DNA of 64,000 nucleotides from Agrilutibacter niabensis (GCF_042657165.1 NZ_JBHSNJ010000005.1:315660-379659), one strand, 5' to 3'; counted from the first letter of the stretch, positions 37,108 through 46,249 are shown. Made by a program: numbers and translations. Notes: generated by a model not told the origin, from the sequence alone.

Positions 37108-37919
37108 TCGACGGGCACGCCCGCGCGGGACCCGGTCGTTGCGGATCCGGTCTCCTCGGCCCGCACTGCGCGTGCCGGCCAGAACGCCGCATGCAGCGCC
37201 ATCGCGCACGCCCAGCAGATCGCCGCGGCCGCGATGTCGTGCGAGAGGAAATGCGCGCCGCGCAGCTGCTGCGAGATCCCGAACAGCAATCCCGCGGCCA
37301 CGCCGATGCCCAGGCCGAGCCAGCGCAACTGCGGCTTCACCACCACCAGGAAGAAGTACAGCGCCAGCCACGTGTAACCCGCGCCCGCATGCCCCGCGGG
37401 GAAGCACACGCCGCGCTCGAGCCCGGCCGGGCGCAGCGCGAACAGACCGATGTAGGGACGCGTGCCGCCGTAGCGGGCGAGGTCCCACGGGCAATCCATG
37501 TTCGACCACGACTTGATCCACGCCACCAGCAGGGTCGACAGTGCCGTGGCCGCCAACAGGTACAGCAGCGGCTTGCGCAGCGGGGCGAGGTTCGTCCGCC
37601 CCGTAGCCACCAGCCAGGCGGCGAGCACGGCCAGCCACGCCATCGCGCTGAGGTCGCGGCCGAACAGATGGATCAACTGCTGCGTGACACGGGCGTGGCG
37701 CAGCACCCAGGTGTGTCCTTCCCACGCATACACGTGGTCGGCCAGCCACACGTCGCCGTGCAACAGCGTCCACGCGCAGAAGACGATGCCCAGTACCAGC
37801 AGCGGCAGCCGGCCGGCTGGGGCCCGCAGGGACCGGGGCGCCACGGCAGCGGACAGCATCGGTGAGTCCGGCGGCGATGCAACGCCGGCGAGCGGTAGCT
37901 CGGAAGGGGAAAGCGACAT
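37104..37919 (-). CDS. PAP2-family membrane phosphatase
   Basis: Integral membrane lipid phosphatase, 271 residues with about six hydrophobic segments. The PAP2 signature appears in three parts: KSWSNMDCPW near residue 137, CFPAGHAGAGY near 175, and GAHFLSHDIAAA near 222, giving the catalytic histidines. Members dephosphorylate undecaprenyl diphosphate, phosphatidic acid or lipid A. The ATG at 37919 is used; the frame is open a further 34 codons upstream. Coupling to eptA by an ATGA overlap suggests a joint role in outer-membrane lipid remodelling. Confidence 0.88.
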   Translation of the reverse strand: MSLSPSELPLAGVASPPDSPMLSAAVAPRSLRAPAGRLPLLVLGIVFCAWTLLHGDVWLADHVYAWEGHTWVLRHARVTQQLIHLFGRDLSAMAWLAVLAAWLVATGRTNLAPLRKPLLYLLAATALSTLLVAWIKSWSNMDCPWDLARYGGTRPYIGLFALRPAGLERGVCFPAGHAGAGYTWLALYFFLVVVKPQLRWLGLGIGVAAGLLFGISQQLRGAHFLSHDIAAAAICWACAMALHAAFWPARAVRAEETGSATTGSRAGVPVE

Positions 37920-38149
37920 GCAGCGGATCCGCCACGCCATTCGAAAACAATGGCGAATGCTCGGGCCCCTGCTGTCGGAGAACGGTAGGAGCGGCATTCG
38001 CGATGCGTTAACCGCCGCCATCCGGGCGTGATGCCGGTCACGATCTAACCCGCGGTGCTATCGTCGCGCTGCTCCGACCGCATTCCGACGTGACGGAGCG
38101 CAAACTGGCCGGCCGTCGCCTGGGGCCAGAAACAAACGGAAGATCGCGA

Positions 38150-38857
38150 ATGCGCCTGCTGGTGGTGGAGGACAACCGGAACCTGGTGGCGAACCTGTTC
38201 GAGTATTTCGAAGCACGCGGCTACGCCCTCGACGCCGCGCCCGACGGCCCCACCGGCCTGCACCTGGCATTGACCCAGGATTACGACGCGATCGTGCTCG
38301 ACTGGATGCTGCCGCGCATGGATGGCCGCGAACTCCTGGCGCGCCTGCGCGACGCCGGGCGGCAGGTGCCGGTGCTGATGCTCACCGCCCGCAGCGAGCT
38401 CGATGACAAGGTCAAGAGCTTTCGCGGCGGCGCCGACGACTACCTCACCAAACCGTTCGACCTTCCCGAGCTGGAAGTGCGGCTCGAAGCCCTGGCCGCG
38501 CGCGCCCGCGGCGGCCGCGGGCGGCGTGTGCTGGAGGTCGCCGATCTGCGCCTCGACCTCGGCACGCTGGAGGTCACCCGCGGCGGACGCGCACTGCACC
38601 TGTACCCCGCGTGCCGCAAGCTGCTGGAATTGCTGATGCAGGCCAGCCCGGCCGCGGTATCCCGCGAACGCCTCGAGCGCGGACTGTGGGGTGACAGTCC
38701 GCCCGACGGCGACATGCTGCGCTCGCACGTGTATGAACTGCGCCGCAGCGTCGACGGCCCGTTCCCACGCAAGTTGATCCACACGCTGCCGCGCGTGGGC
38801 TACCGGCTCGCCGACCTCGACACCCCTGACCACGACCAGCCCGACGATGAGTTCTGA
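38150..38857 (+). CDS. OmpR-family response regulator
   Basis: DNA-binding response regulator, 235 residues. The receiver domain (about 1-120) has VVEDN, phospho-acceptor Asp51 in VLDWMLPRMDG, LTARS, and YLTKPFDLPELE. A winged-helix domain (about 125-225) ends in HTLPRVGYRL. The start at 38150 gives the standard MRLLVVEDN. Its reading frame overlaps the sensor kinase gene by 11 bases. It is divergent from PAP2-eptA, as in PmrA/BasR- and ColR-type loci, and is the likely regulator of those genes; the 230-base gap between them would hold both promoters. Confidence 0.92.
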   Translation: MRLLVVEDNRNLVANLFEYFEARGYALDAAPDGPTGLHLALTQDYDAIVLDWMLPRMDGRELLARLRDAGRQVPVLMLTARSELDDKVKSFRGGADDYLTKPFDLPELEVRLEALAARARGGRGRRVLEVADLRLDLGTLEVTRGGRALHLYPACRKLLELLMQASPAAVSRERLERGLWGDSPPDGDMLRSHVYELRRSVDGPFPRKLIHTLPRVGYRLADLDTPDHDQPDDEF

Positions 38858-40136
38858 ATCCACGCCGCCACGCACGACACACCGCAGGGGCTTGCGCCGC
38901 GGCATCCTGCTCGCGCTGTTGGGCTACGTCGTGCTGTTGTCGGTGGTGGTGATCGCGCAGGGGTTCCTCGTGCACGAACGCGCCGAACGGCTGGTGTGGC
39001 GCACGATGCTGAACTCGGAGCTCGACCACACCCTCGAGCGCATGCGCCTCGATCCGGGCTATCGCTGGTCCGACACCAGCAACATGCGGCTCTACGACGG
39101 CCGCGACTCGGCGCTGCCACCGGAGTTGGACACGCTGGGCGTCGGCCTGCACGACGACGTCGTCATCGGCGATCGCATCAACGTGGTGATGGTGCGTGGC
39201 GTCGAGGGACATCCGCTGATGCTGGCGCTGGACATCACCGACTTCGAGCAGCGCGAAGTGCATACCGCGCTGAACGTGGTGGGGGTGGCGCTGGCGCTGA
39301 TCGTCGTGCTCGGCCTGCTCGTGGCGTGGGCGGCGAACCGCCTGGTGCGTCCGCTCAGCCGGATGGCCGAGCACATCGTCCGCCTGCGGCCGGACCTGCC
39401 GGGGCAGCATGTCGAGGTGCCGCCCTCGGCCAGTTCCGAGCTGCACGTGATCGCGGATGCACTCAACGACTACCTACGGCGCAACGACAGCTTCGTCGAG
39501 CGCGAGCGGACCTTCATCGACACCGCCAGCCATGAGTTGCGCACGCCGGTCGCGGTGATTTCCGGTGCAGCCGAGCTCGCGCTGCAGCACGGCCTGCCAC
39601 CGGCCGCGCACAACCACGTGTCCCGCATCCGCCGCACTTCGCGCGATGTGGAGGAACTGATCTCGCTGCTGCTGGTGCTCGCCAAGGACCCGGCGGGGCT
39701 CTCGCGGTCGAACGAGCGCGTCGCGCTCGATCAGTTGCTGCCGGAAATCATCGAGGACCATCGCCACCTGACGCACGACAAGGCCTTGACGATTACCCTC
39801 GCGCCGCTGCCGCAATGCGGGATCAACGCGCCCTTGCCGATCGTGCAGGCGGCGATCGGCAACCTGCTGCGCAATGCCATCGAACACAGCGACCGCGGCG
39901 ACATCTCGGTGCGCCTGGAAGCGCCTGCGACCGTGGTGATCGATGATCCCGGCCACGGCATGACGCCGGAGGAGATCAGCGCGATCTACGCGCGCATCGC
40001 CCGTGGCGGCGGCGACCGCGGTGGCGGCATCGGCCTGGACCTGATCTCGCGCTTGTGCGAGCACCTGGGCTGGCGGCTGGAGATCACATCCGGCAAGGGC
40101 AGCGGAACGACGACGACGCTGACGTTCCCCACGTGA
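38847..40136 (+). CDS. Sensor histidine kinase of the eptA-linked two-component system
   Basis: Inner-membrane kinase, 429 residues. Two membrane helices (about 18-40 and 140-165) flank a roughly 100-residue periplasmic sensor region rich in Asp and Glu. A HAMP-like linker follows. The dimerisation domain carries His229 in TASHELRTP, and the ATPase domain shows NLLRNAIEHS (N box), DDPGHGM (G1) and GGGIGLDL (G2). The acidic sensor resembles the metal- or peptide-sensing loops of PmrB and ColS types, but specific residues were not proven. It ends 27 bases before the convergent amidohydrolase gene. Confidence 0.91.
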   Translation: MSSESTPPRTTHRRGLRRGILLALLGYVVLLSVVVIAQGFLVHERAERLVWRTMLNSELDHTLERMRLDPGYRWSDTSNMRLYDGRDSALPPELDTLGVGLHDDVVIGDRINVVMVRGVEGHPLMLALDITDFEQREVHTALNVVGVALALIVVLGLLVAWAANRLVRPLSRMAEHIVRLRPDLPGQHVEVPPSASSELHVIADALNDYLRRNDSFVERERTFIDTASHELRTPVAVISGAAELALQHGLPPAAHNHVSRIRRTSRDVEELISLLLVLAKDPAGLSRSNERVALDQLLPEIIEDHRHLTHDKALTITLAPLPQCGINAPLPIVQAAIGNLLRNAIEHSDRGDISVRLEAPATVVIDDPGHGMTPEEISAIYARIARGGGDRGGGIGLDLISRLCEHLGWRLEITSGKGSGTTTTLTFPT

Positions 40137-40163
40137 GGCAGCGGATGAAGGTCGCGACGCGGC

Positions 40164-41459
40164 TTACTTCACGCGCGCGTCCTTGACCACGTCGCCGCCC
40201 TTCATCACGAACGGCACCGATTCCAGCAGCGCCACGTCGCGGGCCGGGTCGCCCGGCACGGCGACCAGGTCGGCGAAGCGTCCCGCTTCGACCACGCCGA
40301 CATCCTTGCGGCCCAGCGCCTCGGCCGAATTGATCGTCGCGGCCTGGATCGCCTGCACCGGCGTCATCCCGTAGCGCACCATCCACACGAACTGCTTGCC
40401 GTTGTCGCCGTTGGGATGCACGCCGGCATCGGTGCCGTAGACCATCTTCGCGCCGGCGGCGTGCGCCTTGCGGAAGCCCTCGCGCTGGATGTCGGCGACT
40501 TCGCGGTCCTTGCGCAGGTTGTCCTCGAGCACGCCGTTCTTCTTGCCTTCGGCCTGGGTGTACTCGGTGTTGTAGATGTCCATCGACAGCCAGGCACCGT
40601 GCTGTTTGGCCAGGCGGATGCCCTCGTCATCGATCAGGCTGGCGTGTTCGATGGTGTCGACGCCGGCGCGGATCGCGTCCTTGATGCCGGCGGCCCCGTG
40701 CGCGTGCGCGGCGACCTTCAGGCCCCATTGGTGCGCCTCCTCGACGATGGCTCGCATCTCGGCAAGGCTCAGCTGTTGCTGGCCCGGCTCGGTATTGCGC
40801 GAGAACACGCCGCCGGTGGCGCAGATCTTGATCACCTGCGCACCGTACTTGCGCACCTCACGCACGCGCTTGCGGCCGTCTTCCGGACTGTCGACGTTGA
40901 ACGGACTCTTCTCTTCCATCGACGGCGGGAAGAAGGTGGAATCGCAATGCCCGCCGGTCGCACCGAACGCGTACGCCGCCGTCACCACGCGCGGGCCCAC
41001 GATCTTGCCTTCGTCGATCGCCTGGCGCAGGCCGACGTCGTTCCAGTCGCTGGAGCCGACATTGCGCACCGTGGTGAAGCCGGCCATCAGCGTCTTCTGC
41101 GCGTGCGGCACGGTCAGCACCGACCAGAAGCGGTCGCCGAACTGCAGGCCGGTGTAGCCGCCGTAGGTCGGATCGCTGTCGAGGTGCACGTGCATGTCGA
41201 TCAGGCCCGGCAGCAGGGTCATGTCGCCGAGGTCGTAGCGCGGCACGTCCAGGCCATCGAGCTCGGCGGCCGGACCCTGCACCACCTGCTTGATGCGGCC
41301 GTTCTCGACCACCACGGTGACGTTGTCGAGCATGCGGCCCGTGCGCACGTCGAGCATGCGTGCGGCGGAGACGATCGCGCTGCCCTTGTCGACGGCGTGG
41401 GCGGCGCCCAACGGCAACAGGCACAGCAGGGACAGCGTGAGGGCACGGATCGACGTCAT
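40164..41459 (-). CDS. Exported amidohydrolase (Xaa-Pro dipeptidase/imidazolonepropionase-like)
   Basis: Metal-dependent hydrolase, 431 residues, with a signal peptide ending AAHAVD. The TIM-barrel metal sites are visible: DMHVHLDSD near residue 88, the carboxylated-lysine region QVIKICATGG near 210, KVAAHAHGAAG near 250, IEHASLID near 270, and YGTDAGVHP near 345. PGLIDMHVHL and VEAGRFADLVAV are general hallmarks of the superfamily. Related enzymes cleave Xaa-Pro or N-acyl dipeptides in the periplasm. The start at 41459 has AGGGGAAA close upstream. It converges with the two-component genes and is likely its own unit. Confidence 0.9.
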   Translation of the reverse strand: MTSIRALTLSLLCLLPLGAAHAVDKGSAIVSAARMLDVRTGRMLDNVTVVVENGRIKQVVQGPAAELDGLDVPRYDLGDMTLLPGLIDMHVHLDSDPTYGGYTGLQFGDRFWSVLTVPHAQKTLMAGFTTVRNVGSSDWNDVGLRQAIDEGKIVGPRVVTAAYAFGATGGHCDSTFFPPSMEEKSPFNVDSPEDGRKRVREVRKYGAQVIKICATGGVFSRNTEPGQQQLSLAEMRAIVEEAHQWGLKVAAHAHGAAGIKDAIRAGVDTIEHASLIDDEGIRLAKQHGAWLSMDIYNTEYTQAEGKKNGVLEDNLRKDREVADIQREGFRKAHAAGAKMVYGTDAGVHPNGDNGKQFVWMVRYGMTPVQAIQAATINSAEALGRKDVGVVEAGRFADLVAVPGDPARDVALLESVPFVMKGGDVVKDARVK

Positions 41460-41488
41460 GGTTTCCCCTGGGATGAAAAGCGGCCGGC

Positions 41489-42418
41489 TCAGCCGACCGG
41501 CTGCAATTCGAAAGGCGCCGCCGGCTGCAGCCACGGCAGCAGCCAGTGGTCGACGAGCAGGAAGGCGAACAACGCCATCAGGTAGACGATGGAATAGCTG
41601 AAGACCTTCATCGCGTACAGCTCGTCCGGCGGATCCATCAGCTTCCACGCGTGCCAGACGAACATCGCACCCAGCACCAGCGCGCCGCCGAGGTAGAACC
41701 AGCCGCTCATGCCCGCCGCGAACGGCAGCACCGTCACCACCACCAGCAGCACGGTGTAGAACAGGATCTGCCAGCGCGTGTATTCCACGCCATGCGTCAC
41801 CGGCAGCATCGGCACCATCGCCTTGCGGTAGTCCTCGCGGCGGAAGATCGCCAGCGCCCAGAAATGCGGCGGCGTCCACACGAAGATGATCAGCACCAGC
41901 AGCAATGCGTGCGGCCAGTCCCATTCGCCGCGCATGCCGGTGATCGAGGCCCAGCCGAGCAGCGGCGGCGCCGCGCCGGCGATGCCGCCGATCACGATGT
42001 TCTGCGGCGTGGCGCGCTTCAGGAACACGGTGTAGATCACCGCGTAGCCGATCAGCGACGCGAACGTCAGCCATGCGGTGATCGCGTTGACCCAGAACCA
42101 CAGGATCGTCATCGAAAGCGCCGCGAGCACCAGCGCGAAGACCAGTGCCTTGCGCGGCGTGATCTGCCCGGCCACGATCGGGCGCCAGGAGGTGCGCGCC
42201 ATCTTCGCGTCGATGCGCGCATCGAGCAGCTGGTTGATCGCCGCGGCGCTGGACGCCGCCAGCCAGATGCCGATGAAGCCGAGCAATCCGCGCCGCGCTT
42301 CCTCCAGCGTCGGCATGCCGTCGATCGCCAGCAGCATGCCGACCAGCGCGGTGAACACGATCAGCGCGACCACGCGCGGCTTGGTCAGGTCGAAGTACTG
42401 GCGAAGCGTTGCGCTCAT
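41489..42418 (-). CDS. cyoE: Protoheme IX farnesyltransferase (heme O synthase)
   Basis: Integral membrane prenyltransferase, 309 residues with nine hydrophobic segments, that adds a farnesyl group to heme b to give heme o, the precursor of heme a. The Mg-diphosphate site is NQLLDARIDAKMARTSWRP near residue 64, with a second region DYRKAMVPMLPV near 198. It follows ctaA on the same strand by 4 bases, so heme o and heme a synthesis genes are adjacent. It is the last gene of the oxidase cluster. Confidence 0.95.
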   Translation of the reverse strand: MSATLRQYFDLTKPRVVALIVFTALVGMLLAIDGMPTLEEARRGLLGFIGIWLAASSAAAINQLLDARIDAKMARTSWRPIVAGQITPRKALVFALVLAALSMTILWFWVNAITAWLTFASLIGYAVIYTVFLKRATPQNIVIGGIAGAAPPLLGWASITGMRGEWDWPHALLLVLIIFVWTPPHFWALAIFRREDYRKAMVPMLPVTHGVEYTRWQILFYTVLLVVVTVLPFAAGMSGWFYLGGALVLGAMFVWHAWKLMDPPDELYAMKVFSYSIVYLMALFAFLLVDHWLLPWLQPAAPFELQPVG

Positions 42419-42422
42419 TGCC

Positions 42423-43595
42423 TCAGTGCTCCGGTGCGCGCAACCGCGCGAGCAGCGACACCAGCACGAACAGCAGCAGCGCGGCGCCCGCGTTGTGCAG
42501 CACGGCCACCTTCAGCGGCAAGCCGAGCTTGACGTTGGCGATGCCCAGCGCGACCTGCGCCAGGGTCAGTGCCGTGAGCAGGCCGCCCCAGCCACGCATG
42601 CCGGGGGTACGCAGCAGCTTCACCGCCAGCCACAGCAGGTAGACGAAGACGACCAGCGCCATCGCCCGGTGCGCGAGCTGGATCGCGATGCGCGATTCGC
42701 CGTCGAGGATGCCGCCTTCGTAGTCCACGCCGATCCCGCGCCACAGCACGAAACCTTCGCGGAAGTCATGCGGCGGCCACCATTGGCCCACGCACTGCGG
42801 GAAGTCGTTGCCGCACGCGAGCGCGGCGTAGTTGGCGCTGGTCCAGCCGCCGAGCGCGATCTGCACGGCCAGCAGCACCAGGCCGACGACCAGCAGGCGC
42901 CGCATCGTGGTGGCGTCGGCCAGCCGGATCGGCTGGTCGGTCGCTCGCCACGCCATCCACGCCAGCAGCGAGAACGTGGTCAGGCCACCGAGCAGGTGGC
43001 CCATCACCACGATGGGTTTCAGCAGCCAGGTCACCGTCCACATGCCCAGCAGGGCCTGGAAGATGATCACCGCGAGCGTGATCACGGCCACGCGGCTGAG
43101 GTCGCTGTTGCTCCAGCGCCACGCCGCGACCAGCAACAACAGTTCGCCCGTCAACGCGAGCACCGATGCCGCGACATGCTGGCCCTTCATGTACAGCGGT
43201 ATCGCGATCGCCACCAGCAGCGCCGCGCCGATCACCTGCGCTACGCCGCGGGCGCGCTTGCGGGCCGCGAGCAGCGCCAGCGACAGCACCAGGACACCGA
43301 GCAGGCCGGCGATCATGCGGTGCACCTGCTCGCGCCAGGCCTTGTGCGTCTCGAAGGGGCGGATCGCGCTGGCCGCGTGTCCGCTCGCTTCCTGCGTGGC
43401 GCCGGGCCACGTCGCCCGGCCGTAGCACGTCGGCCAATCGGGGCAGCTCAGGCCCGCATTCGACAGACGCACGAACGCGCCAAACACGATCACGCCAAGC
43501 GCGAGTGCGACGGCGAGCCAGGCGAGGCGATGGAAATGCTTATGGACAGCAGGCCGATGGACAACCGGCCGGGGGGTGTTGATCGATGCACTCAT
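42423..43595 (-). CDS. ctaA: Heme A synthase (COX15/CtaA)
   Basis: Membrane enzyme that oxidises the methyl group of heme o to a formyl group, giving heme a for the aa3 oxidase. The 390 residues show two four-helix halves. Heme-ligand histidines occur in FETHKAWREQVHRMIAGLLG near residue 84, VMGHLLGGL near 200, QLAHRAMALVV near 310 and VLHNAGAALLL near 370. LSNAGLSCPDWPTCYG and ACGNDFPQCVGQWWPP carry the paired cysteines. Its ATG is at 43595; the SCO-like gene ends 14 bases upstream. Confidence 0.95.
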   Translation of the reverse strand: MSASINTPRPVVHRPAVHKHFHRLAWLAVALALGVIVFGAFVRLSNAGLSCPDWPTCYGRATWPGATQEASGHAASAIRPFETHKAWREQVHRMIAGLLGVLVLSLALLAARKRARGVAQVIGAALLVAIAIPLYMKGQHVAASVLALTGELLLLVAAWRWSNSDLSRVAVITLAVIIFQALLGMWTVTWLLKPIVVMGHLLGGLTTFSLLAWMAWRATDQPIRLADATTMRRLLVVGLVLLAVQIALGGWTSANYAALACGNDFPQCVGQWWPPHDFREGFVLWRGIGVDYEGGILDGESRIAIQLAHRAMALVVFVYLLWLAVKLLRTPGMRGWGGLLTALTLAQVALGIANVKLGLPLKVAVLHNAGAALLLFVLVSLLARLRAPEH

Positions 43596-43608
43596 GCGCG
43601 GTCTTGCC

Positions 43609-44238
43609 TTACTTCAGCTTCAACAGCTTGGCCAGGTCGGAGCGCAGATCGCCCGGGTCGGAGCCGGCAGCGTAGCGCAGAATCACGAACCCGTTCGGAT
43701 CGATCACATACACGGGAACGCCACGGGCGCCGGCGCGGTCGGCCGGACCGATCGCCGTCGCATCGACCTGAGGCAACTTCGCGCGCAGGGCGGGGTCGGG
43801 ACGCAGCAGGCGCAGGTTCGCCTGCCTGGGCGCATCCGCCGGCGGTGCGCAGGGCTCGCTCGCACACAGCCACAGCACGTCCACGCGCGTGGCTTCGCGG
43901 CCAAGCAGTTCCCACACGGTGTGGACGTCGCGCGCGACCCTGCTGCATTCGCTGCCGCAATCGGCCGGTGGCGCCATCGCGATGCGCCAGGTGCGGTTGA
44001 TGGGCTGCCACTGGTAATCGCTGCCATCGAGCAGCTTCGGCGCCATGGCGCGCAGGTCGGCGGGCGGTTGCAGCAGTTCGCCCTTGTTCTTCATCCCGGC
44101 CGGCCGCCACCCGGAGAAGCGCAACGCGCCGGCAACGAGCAGGCTGCCGAAGAACATCGCGAAGATCGCGATCAGCAGGACGCGATTGCGGTTTCGATGG
44201 TTGCGGTCCGGTGTCGCGGCGGGATCAGGACGGTTCAT
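43609..44238 (-). CDS. SCO-like thioredoxin-fold protein of the oxidase cluster
   Basis: Membrane-anchored periplasmic protein, 209 residues: a basic N-terminus, one hydrophobic helix (about 20-42), then a thioredoxin-fold domain. It contains DCGSECSR, a CxxxC with cysteines 94 and 98, the spacing of SCO copper-chaperone sites, and the typical late strand VYVIDPNGFVILRY. The third SCO ligand, a histidine just before that strand, is absent (GARGVP). It may therefore act as a thiol reductase for the Cu-A centre rather than as a copper carrier; this is inference. It overlaps the SURF1 gene by 14 bases. Confidence 0.8.
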   Translation of the reverse strand: MNRPDPAATPDRNHRNRNRVLLIAIFAMFFGSLLVAGALRFSGWRPAGMKNKGELLQPPADLRAMAPKLLDGSDYQWQPINRTWRIAMAPPADCGSECSRVARDVHTVWELLGREATRVDVLWLCASEPCAPPADAPRQANLRLLRPDPALRAKLPQVDATAIGPADRAGARGVPVYVIDPNGFVILRYAAGSDPGDLRSDLAKLLKLK

Positions 44239-44953
44239 TGCGGGCCTTGCGGAAAGTCAGGATCAGGGCGGTGACCAGCACGGCGATGGCCAATGCGAAC
44301 CACTGGACGGCATAACCGCGGTGGCGCTCCGGTGGCAGGGTATTGGCTAGCAGTTGCAGGTCGCGTGCATAGCCCAGCGGCAGCGCCGGGTCCAGGCGCA
44401 GCACGCGCGGGGCGAGCGGCGCGGGCAGCGCCAGCGCGCGCGACACCACTTCGGGGTCCAGACGCGTCAGCACCCAGCCCTCGCCCTGCCTGGCGATGCC
44501 GCTGCCCAGCGCCAGGCCCGACGACGGCGGCGGCACCAGCAGGCCGCGCACTTCGATGCGGCCGCGCGGCAGCGCGATCGCCGGCATGGCGCGGTCGGCC
44601 GGCAGCGGCAGCCAGCCCAGGTCCACCAGCAGCGGTGCGGCGCCCTCCGGCAGGAACACGCGATACGCACGCACGCCCGTGCGTCCATCGCGTTGCTGGT
44701 TGTCCAGCCACAGCGGGCCGCGATCGTCGAAACGCCCGGCACCTGCCGACCAGTCGTATGCGTGCCGGCGCGCGGCGTCCGCCGCCTGCGCGAGCGGCAC
44801 GGCCCGGCGCTGTGCCAGCACCTGTGCCACCGCATCGAGCATCGCCTGCTTCTCGACCGCGCGCTGCGACTGCCACAGCCCCAGCTTCACGAACAGGACG
44901 ATCGCCAGCAGCGCGAACGCCCAGCCGACGGCGAGGTTGCGCTTGCGGGTCAC
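44225..44953 (-). CDS. SURF1-family oxidase assembly protein
   Basis: Assembly factor for heme-copper oxidase, 242 residues with two membrane helices, one at each end (about 9-27 and 215-233), and a periplasmic domain between. KLGLWQSQRAVEKQAMLDA near residue 24, VFLPEGAAPLLVDLGWLP near 97 and RHRGYAVQWFALAIAVLV near the end are family marks. The GTG at 44953 starts the recognised protein. It helps insertion of heme a into subunit I. A divergent twin-membrane-helix gene starts 66 bases upstream. Confidence 0.9.
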   Translation of the reverse strand: MTRKRNLAVGWAFALLAIVLFVKLGLWQSQRAVEKQAMLDAVAQVLAQRRAVPLAQAADAARRHAYDWSAGAGRFDDRGPLWLDNQQRDGRTGVRAYRVFLPEGAAPLLVDLGWLPLPADRAMPAIALPRGRIEVRGLLVPPPSSGLALGSGIARQGEGWVLTRLDPEVVSRALALPAPLAPRVLRLDPALPLGYARDLQLLANTLPPERHRGYAVQWFALAIAVLVTALILTFRKARNEPS

Positions 44954-45019
44954 GCCGGACTCCCGGCGGGCTGCGATAATGCCGACGCAGACGCGCAGTT
45001 GCCGCGCCGGAGCACCGCC

Positions 45020-45232
45020 ATGAAGACCCTGCTGATCATCGCCGTCCTGATCCTCATTCTCTGGAACCTCGGTGCCGGCCTGTACTACATGCTCGTCGAC
45101 AAGGGCGAGAGCAAGCGCACGGTGAATGCCCTGACCCGCCGCATCGCGCTTTCCGTCGCGCTGATCCTCGGCGTCGTCATCGCCGCCAAGATGGGCTGGA
45201 TCGACTTCCACGGCATCGGCCGTAAACCGTAA
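45020..45232 (+). CDS. Twin-transmembrane-helix protein (DUF2909 family)
   Basis: A 70-residue protein with two hydrophobic helices (about 3-24 and 41-59) joined by a charged loop, DKGESKRTVNALTRRIALS. This is the pattern of the twin transmembrane proteins regularly found within oxidase clusters; its biochemical role is not known. CGGAG lies 8 bases before the ATG. It is the only plus-strand gene inside the cluster and is followed by the terminator of coxC on the other strand. Confidence 0.85.
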   Translation: MKTLLIIAVLILILWNLGAGLYYMLVDKGESKRTVNALTRRIALSVALILGVVIAAKMGWIDFHGIGRKP

Positions 45233-45276
45233 GCCCGCATCGCGACGATCGGTGCGGCCGGCGCGGCGCTCCTCAC

Positions 45277-45328
45277 CAAAAAAACAAAAGGCCCGGGACC
45301 GCGGCTTTCCAGCCTCAGCCCGGGCCTT
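45277..45328 (-). terminator. Terminator of coxC on the minus strand
   Basis: AAGGCCCGGG at 45289-45298 pairs with CCCGGGCCTT at 45319-45328, with an additional weaker inner stem. On the minus strand it is followed by a T-rich run (TTTTGTTTTTTT), so it ends coxC transcripts and may also halt the twin-helix gene. Confidence 0.8.
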
Positions 45329-45339
45329 CGCGTGTCGCC

Positions 45340-46218
45340 TTACAGCACGTAGACGAACAGGAACAGACCCAGCCACACCACGTCGACGAAGTGCCAGTAC
45401 CAGGCCACCGCTTCGAAGGCGAAGTGGTGTTCCTTGTTGAAGTGGCCCTTGGCGCAGCGGAACCAGATGATCGCCAGCATGATCGTGCCCAGCGTCACGT
45501 GCGCGCCGTGGAAGCCCGTGAGCATGAAGAAGGTCGAGCCGTAGATGCCCGAACCCAGGGTCAGGTTGAGGTGCTTGTAGGCCTCGATGTACTCGGTGCC
45601 CTGGAAGTACAGGAACAGCGCGCCCAGCAGGACCGTGGCGCCGAGGAAGATCAGCAGCGCCTTGCGGTGGCCGGCCTTCAGCGCGTGGTGCGCGATGGTG
45701 ACGGTCACGCCCGACGACAGCAGGATCAGGGTGTTGAGCAGCGGCAGGCCCCAGGCCGGGACGGTCTGGAAGTGGCCGCCCACGCCGGCCGGGCCGTTGG
45801 TCGGCCAGCCCGCGGTGTAGCCGCCCCACAGAAGCGAATTGGTCATCACGCCATCGCCTTCGCCCGAGAGCCACGGCAGCGCGTACTGGCGGGCGTAGAA
45901 CAGCGCACCGAAGAACGCGGCGAAGAACATCACTTCGGAGAAGATGAACCACACCATGCCCATGCGGAACGAGGTGTCGACCTGCTTGTTGTAGTTGCCC
46001 TTGATCGACTCGCGGATCACGTCGCCGAACCAGCCGAACAGCACGCCGCACATCAGCGCGATGCCGGTGAAGAACACGGGCTTGCCCCAGCTGACCTCGT
46101 TGAACCAGCTGGCCAGTCCGACCATGGTGGTGAACAGCGCGATCGAGCCGAGGAACGGCCAACGGCTGCTGTGCGGCACGAAGTAGTGGTGGGAGTCCGT
46201 CGCGTGTGCTTGGGCCAT
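45340..46218 (-). CDS. coxC: Cytochrome c oxidase subunit III
   Basis: Structural subunit of the aa3 oxidase with seven membrane helices, 292 residues. HHYFVPHSSRWPFLGSIAL at the N-terminus, FIFSEVMFFAAFFGALFYAR near residue 90, the Glu-containing QGTEYIEA, and LTGFHGAHVTLGTIML near 234 are subunit III marks. WYWHFVDVVWLGLFLFVYVL is the conserved C-terminus. It follows ctaG in the same direction, with 31 bases between. Confidence 0.97.
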   Translation of the reverse strand: MAQAHATDSHHYFVPHSSRWPFLGSIALFTTMVGLASWFNEVSWGKPVFFTGIALMCGVLFGWFGDVIRESIKGNYNKQVDTSFRMGMVWFIFSEVMFFAAFFGALFYARQYALPWLSGEGDGVMTNSLLWGGYTAGWPTNGPAGVGGHFQTVPAWGLPLLNTLILLSSGVTVTIAHHALKAGHRKALLIFLGATVLLGALFLYFQGTEYIEAYKHLNLTLGSGIYGSTFFMLTGFHGAHVTLGTIMLAIIWFRCAKGHFNKEHHFAFEAVAWYWHFVDVVWLGLFLFVYVL

Positions 46219-46249
46219 GGCTGGTGTTCCGTTAGGTGCTGGTGCGAAG

